Part shown: positions 16,855 to 24,613 of the stretch, one piece after another | Numbering within the stretch: the first letter of the stretch is position 1 | Layout of the letters: each line of letters opens with the position of its first letter | Assembly (NCBI GenBank): GCA_900319955.1 | Contig: ONQM01000004.1 | Location: 1 to 37,788 of the forward strand | Reading direction: 5' to 3' | DNA: 37,788 nucleotides | Origin: an uncultured Eubacteriales bacterium | GTDB taxonomy: Bacteria; Bacillota_I; Bacilli_A; RF39; UBA660 | Position numbers and translations under genes: made by a program | Notes under the pieces: generated by a model | Database searches by the model: none | Told to the model about the DNA's origin: nothing | Seen by the model: only the letters and a program-made list of their open reading frames with translations

Positions 16855-17622
16855 ATGAAAATAAATAAAGACAAAATTGGAAGAAATATATTAGTTGCAT
16901 GTTTAAGTATTTCTGGTATGGTATCTATATCTGTTGGTGCTGTACTTAATAATTTAGAAGTAAAGAAGCCAATTAATAAAGTTAAAATAAATGTAATTGA
17001 AAAAAGTACTGCTAAAAAAGATGCTGAACCTATACTTAAAGAAATAAACATAGAAGTTAACATGCCACTAAGTGTTGATGTTAAAGATTATATTGAAAAT
17101 ATAGAATCACTAGATAAAAATGTTTTAAAGAAATGTAAGCTTGATACTTCTCTTGTTAATGTTAATGAGAAAGGTACTTATACTTATCAAATAACTTATA
17201 AAGATAAAAAGTATAATGGTATTGTTAAAGTTGAAGAAAAAGAAGCTCCAATAATTGATAATATAACACTTAAAAATATTAGGTTAGAACTTGGATCTTC
17301 TCTTCCTAAGAATTTAAATGATTATATAACTGAGGAAATACCTGAAGAAGCTAAAAAAGAAATTTTAATTGATTTAACAAAAGTTAATACTAAAGAAGTT
17401 GGTAATTATCAGTATACTGTTTCTTATCAAAATAAGATATATACTGGAAATATAGAAATATATGATAATAATAAGCAAACATTTATTGAGGATAATAGTA
17501 CTAAAAATAATAATAATAATGCAACTGTTGCTCCTGTTCAAACACCAAGTACTAGTGATGCACAACAAGCTGAAACGCCTCAAACTGATCAAAATAATTC
17601 TCAAGAAGAGGTACAACAATAA
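16855..17622 (+). CDS. Membrane-anchored protein with two Ig-like repeats
   Basis: 255 residues. A basic N-terminus is followed by one hydrophobic segment (about 12-30), a linker, then two similar repeats at about 60-130 and 138-205. Each carries a pattern of (G)xYxYxxxYxxKxYxGxxxxxx (GTYTYQITYKDKKYNGIVKV and GNYQYTVSYQNKIYTGNIEI). Such repeats are bacterial Ig-like domains seen in surface proteins. The tail is low-complexity Asn/Gln/Thr/Pro (about 212-255). Outside-facing, held by the N-terminal helix; no sorting motif. GAGGTAGAAAG precedes the ATG and a strong terminator follows directly. A binding or structural role is possible; no specific partner can be named. Confidence 0.75.
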   Translation: MKINKDKIGRNILVACLSISGMVSISVGAVLNNLEVKKPINKVKINVIEKSTAKKDAEPILKEINIEVNMPLSVDVKDYIENIESLDKNVLKKCKLDTSLVNVNEKGTYTYQITYKDKKYNGIVKVEEKEAPIIDNITLKNIRLELGSSLPKNLNDYITEEIPEEAKKEILIDLTKVNTKEVGNYQYTVSYQNKIYTGNIEIYDNNKQTFIEDNSTKNNNNNATVAPVQTPSTSDAQQAETPQTDQNNSQEEVQQ

Positions 17623-17653
17623 AAAGTTATTTCAAATTGAAATAACTTTTTTT
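17621..17653. terminator. Bidirectional terminator between the Ig-like gene and fhs
   Basis: Stem AAAAAGTTATTTC / GAAATAACTTTTT with a 5-nt loop, flanked by A-run and T-run on opposite sides. It starts at the stop of the plus-strand gene and ends 2 nt before the stop of the minus-strand gene, so it can serve both. Confidence 0.8.
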
Positions 17654-17654
17654 A

Positions 17655-19280
17655 TTATGATAAACCAACTATCTTTCCATCTATAACATCAATTTTTTCA
17701 TAATTAGGGGTAGTAGGAAGTCCAGGCATTGTATAAACATTTCCTGTAAGTATTGTTATAAATCCTGCTCCACCATAAACCTTTACATCTTTTATATGAA
17801 GTGTACTTCCAAGTGGTGCATTAAGCTTCTTACTATCATCACTTATAGAGTACTGAGTTTTAGATATACATATTGGTAAATTTTTATACCTGCTATCACT
17901 TATTTTTTGTAATTTTTTAAGTGCAATATCAGAGTACTCAATTTTATGTGCTCTATATATTTCACTTGCAACTTTATTTATTTTAGTAAATATATCATCT
18001 TCTAAACTATATATAGGCTTAAAATCATTACTATTTTTTAATAATTCTAATACTTCATTTGCAAGTGATATCGCACCTTCTCCGCCATCTTTATATGATG
18101 TTGTTATAGCATAATGTATATTATTTTCTCCTAAAAATTTAGTAACTACTTCTATTTCTTCATCTGTATCTGTATCATACTTATTTATTGCAACGACTAG
18201 GTTAGAATTAAACTTAAGCATGTTTTCTATATGTATTTTTAAATTAGGAAGCCCTTCTTTTACTTTTTCTGGATTGCTATTATAAATCTCATCTTTAGGA
18301 ACACCTGCATTATACTTTAATGACTTAATTGTTGTAACTAAAACTGTACAATCTGGTTTTAAATTATTTAGAGGGCAAACTATATCAAAGAATTTTTCAG
18401 CACCTAAATCTGATCCAAATCCTGCTTCAGTTATTGTATAATCAGAAAGTGTTAGAGAAGTCTTTGTTGCAATTACCGAACTACATCCATGTGCTATATT
18501 TGCAAATGGTCCACCATGAACTATTGCAGGTGTATTTTCGAGTGTTTGAACAAGATTTGCATTTAGTGCATCTTTAAGTATTGCACACATTGCACCATTT
18601 ACTTTTAAATCTTTTGCAAGTATTTGTTTACCATCACTATCATATCCACAAATAATGTTACCAAGTCTTTCCTTTAAATCATCTAAATCTTTTGCAAGGC
18701 AAAATACTCCCATCACCTCAGATGCTGCGGTTATATCAAATGATGTATCATAAAGATTAGTTCTAATATTTCTTAAACTTCTATCATTTGTATCAATGCA
18801 TCTTCTAAATGTAACTTTTTTAAATCCTAATTTGTTTCCTTTTTCTATGTGATTATCAATTGCTGCTGCAAGAAGGTTGTTAGCACTTTCGATAGATGCA
18901 AAGTCTCCAGTAAAGTTAAGATTAATATTTTCCATTGGTACTATTTGAGAGTATCCCCCTCCACATGCTCCACCTTTAATACCAAACACTGGTCCCATTG
19001 ATGGTTCTCTTAGTGAAAGTGATGCATTAAGTCCTAGTTTATCTATTGCATCCGCAAGTCCAATGCTAACTGTTGTTTTACCTTCTCCAAATGGTGTTGG
19101 ATTAGTTGCAGTTACTAAAATTAGTTTTCCATATCTTTCATGATCATTAACCTTAGTATAATTAATTTTACACATATTTTTTCCATATGGTGTAATATCA
19201 TCTTCTTTAAGGCCAAGCTTTAAAGCTATATTCACACTATCATCCATAAGTGCCTTACTAGATATTTCTATATCATTCAT
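17655..19280 (-). CDS. fhs: Formate--tetrahydrofolate ligase
   Basis: 541 residues from ATG 19280, with GGGGTGA 5 nt upstream. The longer frame to 19385 only translates the palindromic repeats and is rejected. The P-loop PTPFGEGKTT is at 61-70, followed by SLREPSMGPVFGIKGGACGGG and FTGDFASIESANNLL; the end is PGLPTTPNYEKIDVIDG. These are signature stretches of FTHFS, and the length is close to the usual 556. It joins formate to tetrahydrofolate using ATP, feeding one-carbon units to purine and serine/glycine metabolism. It is divergently placed from the SpaA-type adhesin gene, with four palindromic repeats between them. Confidence 0.98.
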   Translation of the reverse strand: MNDIEISSKALMDDSVNIALKLGLKEDDITPYGKNMCKINYTKVNDHERYGKLILVTATNPTPFGEGKTTVSIGLADAIDKLGLNASLSLREPSMGPVFGIKGGACGGGYSQIVPMENINLNFTGDFASIESANNLLAAAIDNHIEKGNKLGFKKVTFRRCIDTNDRSLRNIRTNLYDTSFDITAASEVMGVFCLAKDLDDLKERLGNIICGYDSDGKQILAKDLKVNGAMCAILKDALNANLVQTLENTPAIVHGGPFANIAHGCSSVIATKTSLTLSDYTITEAGFGSDLGAEKFFDIVCPLNNLKPDCTVLVTTIKSLKYNAGVPKDEIYNSNPEKVKEGLPNLKIHIENMLKFNSNLVVAINKYDTDTDEEIEVVTKFLGENNIHYAITTSYKDGGEGAISLANEVLELLKNSNDFKPIYSLEDDIFTKINKVASEIYRAHKIEYSDIALKKLQKISDSRYKNLPICISKTQYSISDDSKKLNAPLGSTLHIKDVKVYGGAGFITILTGNVYTMPGLPTTPNYEKIDVIDGKIVGLS

Positions 19281-19292
19281 AAAAATCACCCC

Positions 19293-19393
19293 AAATTTGC
19301 AAATTTGACCAAAAAACCCTACAGATTTGCAAATTTCACTAGGGCAAATTTGCAAATCTGCAAGAAAATGCACACAGATTTGCAAAATTGGTC
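19293..19393. repeat. Cluster of four palindromic ATTTGCAAAT boxes
   Basis: Boxes with the core ATTTGCAAAT or close to it lie at 19293-19307, 19323-19337, 19346-19359 and 19376-19388. Their centres (the GC of TTTGCAAA) are spaced 30, 23 and 30 bp. GACCAA (19307-19312) and TTGGTC (19388-19393) form an outer inverted pair. The cluster fills the space between fhs and the divergent adhesin gene, and its last box touches the adhesin promoter. A multi-site operator is the likely reading; a small expansion of a repeat is the alternative. Confidence 0.7.
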
Positions 19394-19414
19394 ATTTGCT
19401 ATTTTTATTATAAT
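19388..19414 (+). promoter_or_regulatory. Likely promoter of the adhesin-sortase pair
   Basis: TATAAT at 19409-19414 with TTGGTC at 19388-19393 (15 nt spacer, shorter than ideal). The -35 region overlaps the end of the fourth palindromic box. Confidence 0.5.
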
Positions 19415-19455
19415 GCTGTATTCTACCACTTGTCAAAAGAAAAAGGAGGGATTTT

Positions 19456-20886
19456 ATGAAAAAATATTTTATTTTCTTATTGACACTACTATTATTAGTT
19501 GGCCTAAAGGCAGAAGGAGTAAGTGCACTTGGCATAAAAAATGCTGAATATGTTGACACTTATGTAATAGGTATTGATAATACAACTGGTAAAGGTAAGT
19601 ACATGCAAACAAGAATTGCAAGAAAAGATGATGACAATTCACCTGTTTACTGTATAGACCCTTTTGTAACTCTTGATTTGTCAAAACAGCTTAGTGTAAG
19701 TGATATAACAGATGATAAAACTTTAGGAAAGCTTGTTATGATTGCGAATTATGGTTATGGGTATGAAAATCACACTGATCCTAAATGGTATTCTGCAACT
19801 CAAATGCTTATTTGGAGAACTTTATACCCTAATGACACATTTTATTTTACAGACAAGTTAAATGGCAAAAAAGTTGATATATTAGAATCTGAAATGAATG
19901 AGATTCAAAGTATAGTTGATCAAAAATTAAGAGATCCATGTTTAATTGGAGATATCTATAATGTAGTTGGTGGCAATTTAGTTTTAACTGATATAAATAA
20001 TATGATAAAAAATTACACTATTGATGATAACTCTATATCTATTGATGGTAATATTGTAACAATTCATAATGTACAAGAAGGACACAAAGATATTATCTTT
20101 ACTGAAAAAAGTAAATTTAATAAAAATGCTCTACTATTCTATGGTCAAGGTAATCAAAGATTAATTTCAACAGGTGATATTGCTCCTAAAAAATTACATA
20201 TTGATGTTACTGGAACAGTAAATAAGATAAATGTTGAAAAGGAAGATAGTGAAACGGGAAAAGATTCTCAAGGAGATGCATCTCTTGATGGAGCAAGCTT
20301 TGGCATTTATGATAAAAATGATGGAAGTATAGCAAATATATTTATAATAAAGAATGGCAAAGCAGAAATTAAAAATCTTCCTTATGGAGAATACTACATC
20401 GAAGAAAGATCTAGTGGTGAAGGTTATCATGTAAATAATGAAAAGTACTATTTTACAGTTGATAAAGATACAAAAACAATTTCATTAAAAATTAAAAATG
20501 AAGTTATTAAAAAAGAAATAACTATACATAAAGAATATGAAGTTAATGATGAAATGAAAAATGAAATGGGTATTGAATTTGAAATTACTGATAGTAAAGG
20601 GAAAATAGTTGACGTAATTACAACTGATAAAGATGGTAATGCTAAAATTATTCTTCCATATGGTACATATAAAGTAAGTCAAAAAAATACAACTGATGGC
20701 TATGAAAAAATAGATGACTTTCTAATAAAAGTTGATGATAATAATGATGACTATGTTTATAAACTACTTGATAAAAAAATAGAAGTACCAGTTCCTGATA
20801 CAGGTATAGAAGAAAGTAATGCAGGATATTTATTATTTTTTTTAATTATTCCAGTATTAATAATTAAAAAATGTTTATTAAAATAA
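19456..20886 (+). CDS. Wall-anchored adhesin with thioester domain and SpaA-type repeats
   Basis: 476 residues. The signal peptide spans about 1-24. Residues 25-240 look like a thioester domain: Cys66 in SPVYCIDPF and Gln116 in YSATQMLIWR are the expected Cys-Gln pair. Two SpaA/Cna-B type domains follow at about 265-350 (INVEKEDSETG...LDGASFGIYD, ending in E-containing YYIEERSSGEGY) and 352-440 (ITIHKEYEV...GIEFEITD...GTYKVSQKNTTDGY), which may form Lys-Asn/Asp isopeptide bonds. The sorting signal is VPDTG (446-450), a hydrophobic helix and KKCLLK. AAAAAGGAGGG lies upstream. The gene overlaps its sortase gene by 16 nt. Thioester adhesins can bind covalently to host or other targets; the target here is unknown. 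Confidence 0.85.
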   Translation: MKKYFIFLLTLLLLVGLKAEGVSALGIKNAEYVDTYVIGIDNTTGKGKYMQTRIARKDDDNSPVYCIDPFVTLDLSKQLSVSDITDDKTLGKLVMIANYGYGYENHTDPKWYSATQMLIWRTLYPNDTFYFTDKLNGKKVDILESEMNEIQSIVDQKLRDPCLIGDIYNVVGGNLVLTDINNMIKNYTIDDNSISIDGNIVTIHNVQEGHKDIIFTEKSKFNKNALLFYGQGNQRLISTGDIAPKKLHIDVTGTVNKINVEKEDSETGKDSQGDASLDGASFGIYDKNDGSIANIFIIKNGKAEIKNLPYGEYYIEERSSGEGYHVNNEKYYFTVDKDTKTISLKIKNEVIKKEITIHKEYEVNDEMKNEMGIEFEITDSKGKIVDVITTDKDGNAKIILPYGTYKVSQKNTTDGYEKIDDFLIKVDDNNDDYVYKLLDKKIEVPVPDTGIEESNAGYLLFFLIIPVLIIKKCLLK

Positions 20887-21434
20887 TTATTTCTTTATTA
20901 CTATTAATATTTAATATTAATGGTAAAGATGTAGTTAGTGTAAGTAATAACAAACTATATTGTTATGAAAATTTTAATAATTTAGATATTGCAGAAGGAA
21001 TAATAGATAATAATAAATCAAAAAGCATTAATAATATATTAAAGAATGAAGAGGAAGATGATTTACTTGCGACCATTACTATTGATAAAATTGAATTGAC
21101 TGACAAGCCGATATATAAAATGGGCTCAAATAAAAATAGCATAAATAAAAATATAACTATACTTATGAGTGATAATGGCATAATAGTTTTATGTGCACAT
21201 TCAGGATATGGTTCTATTGCTTATTTTAAAAATCTATATAAGCTTCAAAAAGGAGACATTATAAAAATTAGCAAAAATGGTAATATAGAAAAATATTCAG
21301 TAAAAGATATTTATGAAGAAGCAAAAGATGGAAAAATTGAAATTACAAAAAAATATGATGATGAACTTATTCTAACAACTTGTAGTTACAATAAAGGAAA
21401 ACAATTAATAGTAGAAACAGAAAAAGTGATATAA
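20871..21434 (+). CDS. Sortase dedicated to the neighbouring adhesin
   Basis: 187 residues. Hydrophobic N-terminus (about 1-16), then a sortase barrel from about 65: ATITIDKIEL, IYKMGSN, His110 in LCAHSGYG, and Cys171 in LILTTCSYN. In most sortases an Arg follows the Cys by about 7-9 residues; here the matching stretch is KGKQLIVE, with Lys177/Gln178 instead. The start lies inside the adhesin gene (16-nt overlap), so the two are probably translated together. The sortase should cut the atypical VPDTG signal and join the adhesin to peptidoglycan. The sequence class is uncertain. Confidence 0.85.
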   Translation: MFIKIIISLLLLIFNINGKDVVSVSNNKLYCYENFNNLDIAEGIIDNNKSKSINNILKNEEEDDLLATITIDKIELTDKPIYKMGSNKNSINKNITILMSDNGIIVLCAHSGYGSIAYFKNLYKLQKGDIIKISKNGNIEKYSVKDIYEEAKDGKIEITKKYDDELILTTCSYNKGKQLIVETEKVI

Positions 21435-21448
21435 ATGTATCACTTTTT
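21421..21448. terminator. Bidirectional terminator made from the ends of two convergent genes
   Basis: Perfect 11-bp stem AAAAAGTGATA / TATCACTTTTT with loop TAAATG. The left arm codes the last residues of the sortase and the loop carries its TAA. The right arm carries the TGA stop and last codons of the S41 protease. Confidence 0.85.
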
Positions 21449-22687
21449 ATCTTTGCTTACTAAATCAAGTGCTGTTTGAAGTTGATTATCAGTTTCTTCA
21501 GAAGGTTCTTTATAATAGTCTTCACTTAAATTAACTTTATTTGTTGGTTTAATACCTTTTTTATTTATACTCTTTCCTTTTGGTGTTAACCATCTTTCTG
21601 ATGTATATTTAACACTTGTTCCATTTGATAATGTATATTCTTTTTGAACTGTTCCTTTACCATATGTTGTTGTTCCAACAAGTGTTGCTCCATAACTTTC
21701 TTTCATAGCACCTGCAAGTATTTCTGATGCTGATGCAGATGATGAATTAATAAGCACACTTACAGGATATGTTCTCTTTTCATTTGTTAATGAATAATAT
21801 TTTGTTTTCTTACCATTAGATTCTATTTGATAAATAACTTTTTTCTTATCCATAAATAATGAAAGTACTTTTGTTACTTGATCAAGTGCTCCTCCAGGAT
21901 TATCTCTAACATCTATTACAAGTCCATCTATTTTATCTTTTTCTAAAGCTTTTAATTTTTTATTAAATTGTTTATAAGTTTTACTTGAAAACATTGAAAC
22001 ATTTAAGTAGCCTATTTTCTTTCTATTTTTTTCAAATGTTTTACTACTAACTGATGGTATTTCAACTGATGTTATAGAAAGCTCTTTATCAAATGTTTTA
22101 TCATCTCTTGTAATATTTAATATAAGTTTATTTTTCTTCTTAATCATCTTAACTACTTCATCAAGACTCTTGCCAGTAACATCTTCTCCATTAACTTTGT
22201 TTATAATATCTCCTGATTTTAATTCTGCTTTAGCAGCAGGGGATTCTTCAAAGACTGATACTATTACAACTTTATTATCAATTATTGTTACTTGTACTCC
22301 TATTCCTTCATATGATCCATTAACTGTTGTATTAAATGATTCAGCTTCTTCCTCATCCATATATGTTGAGTATGGATCTCCTAGGTAATTTACCATTCCA
22401 TTAATTGCAGCATCTATAAGTTTTTTCTTATCAACTTTTTTATAATAATCTGTTATTATACTATTATATACTTCTTTAAAGTTTTTAATGTATTTATCAT
22501 CTGTTCCCCTATTAGATACAAATTCTCCAATAAATGCACCAAATACTAAACATACTGCAACTATTATAATAACTTCAATTAAGTTAAACTTAATGTTAAA
22601 TACACCTTTAATATTATTCTTTATTGTACTTTTCTTATACTTATTATTTTTTTTCTTTTTCTTTTTATTTTTATTATTCTTTTTCAT
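21440..22687 (-). CDS. C-terminal processing peptidase, S41 family
   Basis: 415 residues. A Lys/Asn-rich start is followed by one membrane helix (about 35-55), a PDZ domain (about 120-200, ESPAAKAELKSGDIINKVNG), then the S41 catalytic core: VIDVRDNPGGALDQ near 257-270, Ser319 in SSSASASEI and Lys344 in TYGKGTVQ. The 25-residue Ser-Lys spacing matches CtpA/CtpB and Prc. It acts outside the membrane on envelope or secreted proteins. AGAGGTAATAT precedes the ATG. It is convergent with the sortase gene and shares its terminator. Confidence 0.93.
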   Translation of the reverse strand: MKKNNKNKKKKKKNNKYKKSTIKNNIKGVFNIKFNLIEVIIIVAVCLVFGAFIGEFVSNRGTDDKYIKNFKEVYNSIITDYYKKVDKKKLIDAAINGMVNYLGDPYSTYMDEEEAESFNTTVNGSYEGIGVQVTIIDNKVVIVSVFEESPAAKAELKSGDIINKVNGEDVTGKSLDEVVKMIKKKNKLILNITRDDKTFDKELSITSVEIPSVSSKTFEKNRKKIGYLNVSMFSSKTYKQFNKKLKALEKDKIDGLVIDVRDNPGGALDQVTKVLSLFMDKKKVIYQIESNGKKTKYYSLTNEKRTYPVSVLINSSSASASEILAGAMKESYGATLVGTTTYGKGTVQKEYTLSNGTSVKYTSERWLTPKGKSINKKGIKPTNKVNLSEDYYKEPSEETDNQLQTALDLVSKDKK

Positions 22688-22706
22688 ATATTACCTCTAA
22701 AATAAA

Positions 22707-22724
22707 AATCGCTTAAAGCGATTA
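22707..22724 (-). terminator. Terminator after tRNA-Asn
   Basis: Inverted repeat AATCGC / GCGATT followed on the minus strand by TTTTTATTTT, located 10 nt past the tRNA 3' end. Confidence 0.6.
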
Positions 22725-22733
22725 TTAACAAAA

Positions 22734-22810
22734 TGGCGCCCCAACTAGGACTTGAACCTAGGACCCCTTGATTAACAGTCAAGTGCTCTAACCAACTGAG
22801 CTATTGAGGC
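22734..22810 (-). tRNA. tRNA-Asn (GTT)
   Basis: A 77-nt cloverleaf on the minus strand. The acceptor is GCCTCAA / TTGGGGC (with one G-T pair). The D arm holds AGTTGGTTAGA. The anticodon stem CTTGA / TCAAG has loop CTGTTAA with anticodon GTT. The T arm is CTAGG-TTCAAGT-CCTAG, and the terminal CCA is encoded. It lies between the S41 protease and a thioredoxin-like gene, all in the same direction. Confidence 0.97.
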
Positions 22811-22820
22811 ATAAAGAGTA

Positions 22821-23324
22821 CTATTTTGTAGTACTATCTAAATAATCACTGAAACCTTCTGTTACATAAGAAACATTTTTGTGATCTTTGATTCTAATAA
22901 TTGTTGCACCTTTAACTTTTAAATCTTTAATACTTTGTACATCTTTGTTTTCATCATTACTTATATATCTTTTATTTAATCCTTCACTTAAATCTACTGT
23001 ATATAAAGGAAGTGATTTTTTCTTACTTCTATACTTAGATGTTAAGTCTGCGTAATCTGATGCATTTTCATCATTATCATAATCATAGAAGAATACTAAG
23101 TAATCTGAATCTTTTTGATTAAATGTAGTTCCTGCAAGTATTTTAGTATATTGTATACTTGAATTTGTTTCAATCTTTGTACTTTTCTTATTAAGTATTA
23201 AAACTGTTAACAAATAAAATGCTACAAATATTACAATTATAACAATTACTAATTTTACTCCCCCACTAACACTTGTTTCTGTGTCTAGTGATATTTTTTC
23301 AGTTGCCTTTTTTCTTTTAGCCAT
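22821..23324 (-). CDS. Membrane-anchored thioredoxin-fold-like protein without CxxC
   Basis: 167 residues from ATG 23324, chosen because GGTGA lies 6 nt upstream. One membrane helix at about 26-46 is followed by an outer domain. Within it TTFNQKDSDYLVFFYDYDND, a later LPLYTVDLSEG and GATIIRIKDHKNVSYVTEG suggest the strand-helix order of a thioredoxin fold. No CxxC pair is present, so no redox role is expected. It sits 10 nt upstream of tRNA-Asn on the same strand. Function unknown. Confidence 0.65.
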   Translation of the reverse strand: MAKRKKATEKISLDTETSVSGGVKLVIVIIVIFVAFYLLTVLILNKKSTKIETNSSIQYTKILAGTTFNQKDSDYLVFFYDYDNDENASDYADLTSKYRSKKKSLPLYTVDLSEGLNKRYISNDENKDVQSIKDLKVKGATIIRIKDHKNVSYVTEGFSDYLDSTTK

Positions 23325-23372
23325 AACAATCACCATAAAAAGTATAGCATAGAAAGCATGTAAAAGTAAAGA

Positions 23373-24341
23373 CTATTTCATTGTTGGAACTGCATTTATT
23401 GATGATGCAACGCTTAAGAGTTCATCTTTATTTAATGAATCACTTACAAGATAATAAGAATTCTTACCACTTGTAAAGTAAACTGAGTTGTCAGATACTG
23501 TTCCATATCCATCTTGCAAATAAACAGGCTCACCAAACGTTGGAATAACTGTCATAGAGTTCATCGGCTCTAGTACTTCTTCAACAAGTGTAAATGGTTT
23601 ATCTCCATCAAATGTCATAATACTACTTTTTCCATCAACGCTTTTATCTTCATGACTTAAATGTGTACCATCAGGTATATCTAAAGGATATACTGCTTCT
23701 AATTCATTTGTACTTTCAAATGTTTCTTTTACATTTAAATTATTACTAAGTTTAAATACTTTATTTGGTATATGGTTATTATATTTTATTTTATCAAATA
23801 TCATTGAAATAACAACTGATCCATTATCATCATATACTTTTACTGAGCGTGCATTCATATGTTTATCAAATAATATGCTTTGTCTTACTAAATGTCTATT
23901 ACTAGGATAATTAACTGTTGTACTAAATGAATAATATTTTTTGTCTTGTTTAAATGATCTCTTGTCATCTTCTAATATATCATTTAATAAACTCTTTAAA
24001 AGATATACTTCAGAATTATTATAAGGCCAGTTACTTTGAAACTTAAAGCTTTTATTTAAAGAAGGTGTAATTACATAAACTCCATTTTTATTTTTAAGTA
24101 TTATTTGTGTATAGTTAGTATCTTTATTTAAAAGTTTAACCATATACATACCTTTTTTGTAATTAACTGTAACATCATATTTATAAATATTATCTGAATT
24201 ATTTACTACCATATTTCCATTTAAACTATAAGAATTACTATATGCCTTATCTTTAAATATCTTTAATGCTTTCTTATCATTCATATTAGAGCATCCTGTA
24301 ATTAATAGTAAACTTATTAATAAATAAAATATTTTTTTCAA
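23373..24341 (-). CDS. Lipoprotein, GerS/LolA-like with a DUF4367-like end
   Basis: 322 residues from a TTG start with AGGTGA 5 nt upstream. The lipobox LLITGC puts the acylated Cys at about 17. Residues 30-200 show repeated beta strands (YSLNGNMVVNN, YKYDVTVNYKKGMYMVKLL, QIILKNKNGVYVITPSLNKSFKF) in the order typical of LolA-fold lipoproteins such as GerS/YdcC. Residues 220-320 (ESTNELEAVYPLDIPDGTHL ... KNSYYLVSDSLNKDELLSVA) resemble a DUF4367-like module. It should be tethered to the outer face of the cytoplasmic membrane. Whether it works in sporulation cannot be told from this window. Confidence 0.7.
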   Translation of the reverse strand: MKKIFYLLISLLLITGCSNMNDKKALKIFKDKAYSNSYSLNGNMVVNNSDNIYKYDVTVNYKKGMYMVKLLNKDTNYTQIILKNKNGVYVITPSLNKSFKFQSNWPYNNSEVYLLKSLLNDILEDDKRSFKQDKKYYSFSTTVNYPSNRHLVRQSILFDKHMNARSVKVYDDNGSVVISMIFDKIKYNNHIPNKVFKLSNNLNVKETFESTNELEAVYPLDIPDGTHLSHEDKSVDGKSSIMTFDGDKPFTLVEEVLEPMNSMTVIPTFGEPVYLQDGYGTVSDNSVYFTSGKNSYYLVSDSLNKDELLSVASSINAVPTMK

Positions 24342-24412
24342 CTAAATCACCTAATAAAATATACGTATAAATTTATAAAATATGTTAAAAATAAAGAAGA
24401 AAGGATGATTAA

Positions 24413-24604
24413 ATGGAAATAATTAGAAAAATATGTTTAGTTCTAACTATTATTGGTGGTTTTAACTGGTTATTAATAGGGATATTTGATATAAACTTAG
24501 TTACTACTTTAATTAATAATAAGATGATAGATAATATTATTTATATCGTTATAGGAGTATCTAGTTTAATATCATTAAATTATCTAATAGAAAAAAGGGA
24601 CTAA
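24413..24604 (+). CDS. DUF378 family small membrane protein
   Basis: 63 residues with two helices: IIRKICLVLTIIGGFNWLLIG (about 3-23, with the FNWLLIGIFD motif of the family) and IIYIVIGVSSLISLNYLI. AAAGGATG precedes the ATG. The stop codon falls in the loop of a terminator hairpin shared with the convergent cdaR-like gene. The biochemical role of the family is not known. Confidence 0.85.
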   Translation: MEIIRKICLVLTIIGGFNWLLIGIFDINLVTTLINNKMIDNIIYIVIGVSSLISLNYLIEKRD

Positions 24605-24613
24605 GTCCCTTTT
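24593..24613. terminator. Bidirectional terminator between DUF378 and CdaR genes
   Basis: Stem AAAAGGGAC / GTCCCTTTT with loop TAA, which is the DUF378 stop codon. T-runs on both strands. Confidence 0.8.

Noticed and set aside
19281-19385. 35-codon N-terminal extension of fhs
   Set aside because: It only translates the palindromic boxes and lies before the GGGGTGA ribosome site; other FTHFS proteins lack it.
19293-19393. CRISPR array
   Set aside because: Repeat units are palindromic 10-14 bp with 9-20 bp gaps, far too short for a CRISPR array, and no cas genes are present.
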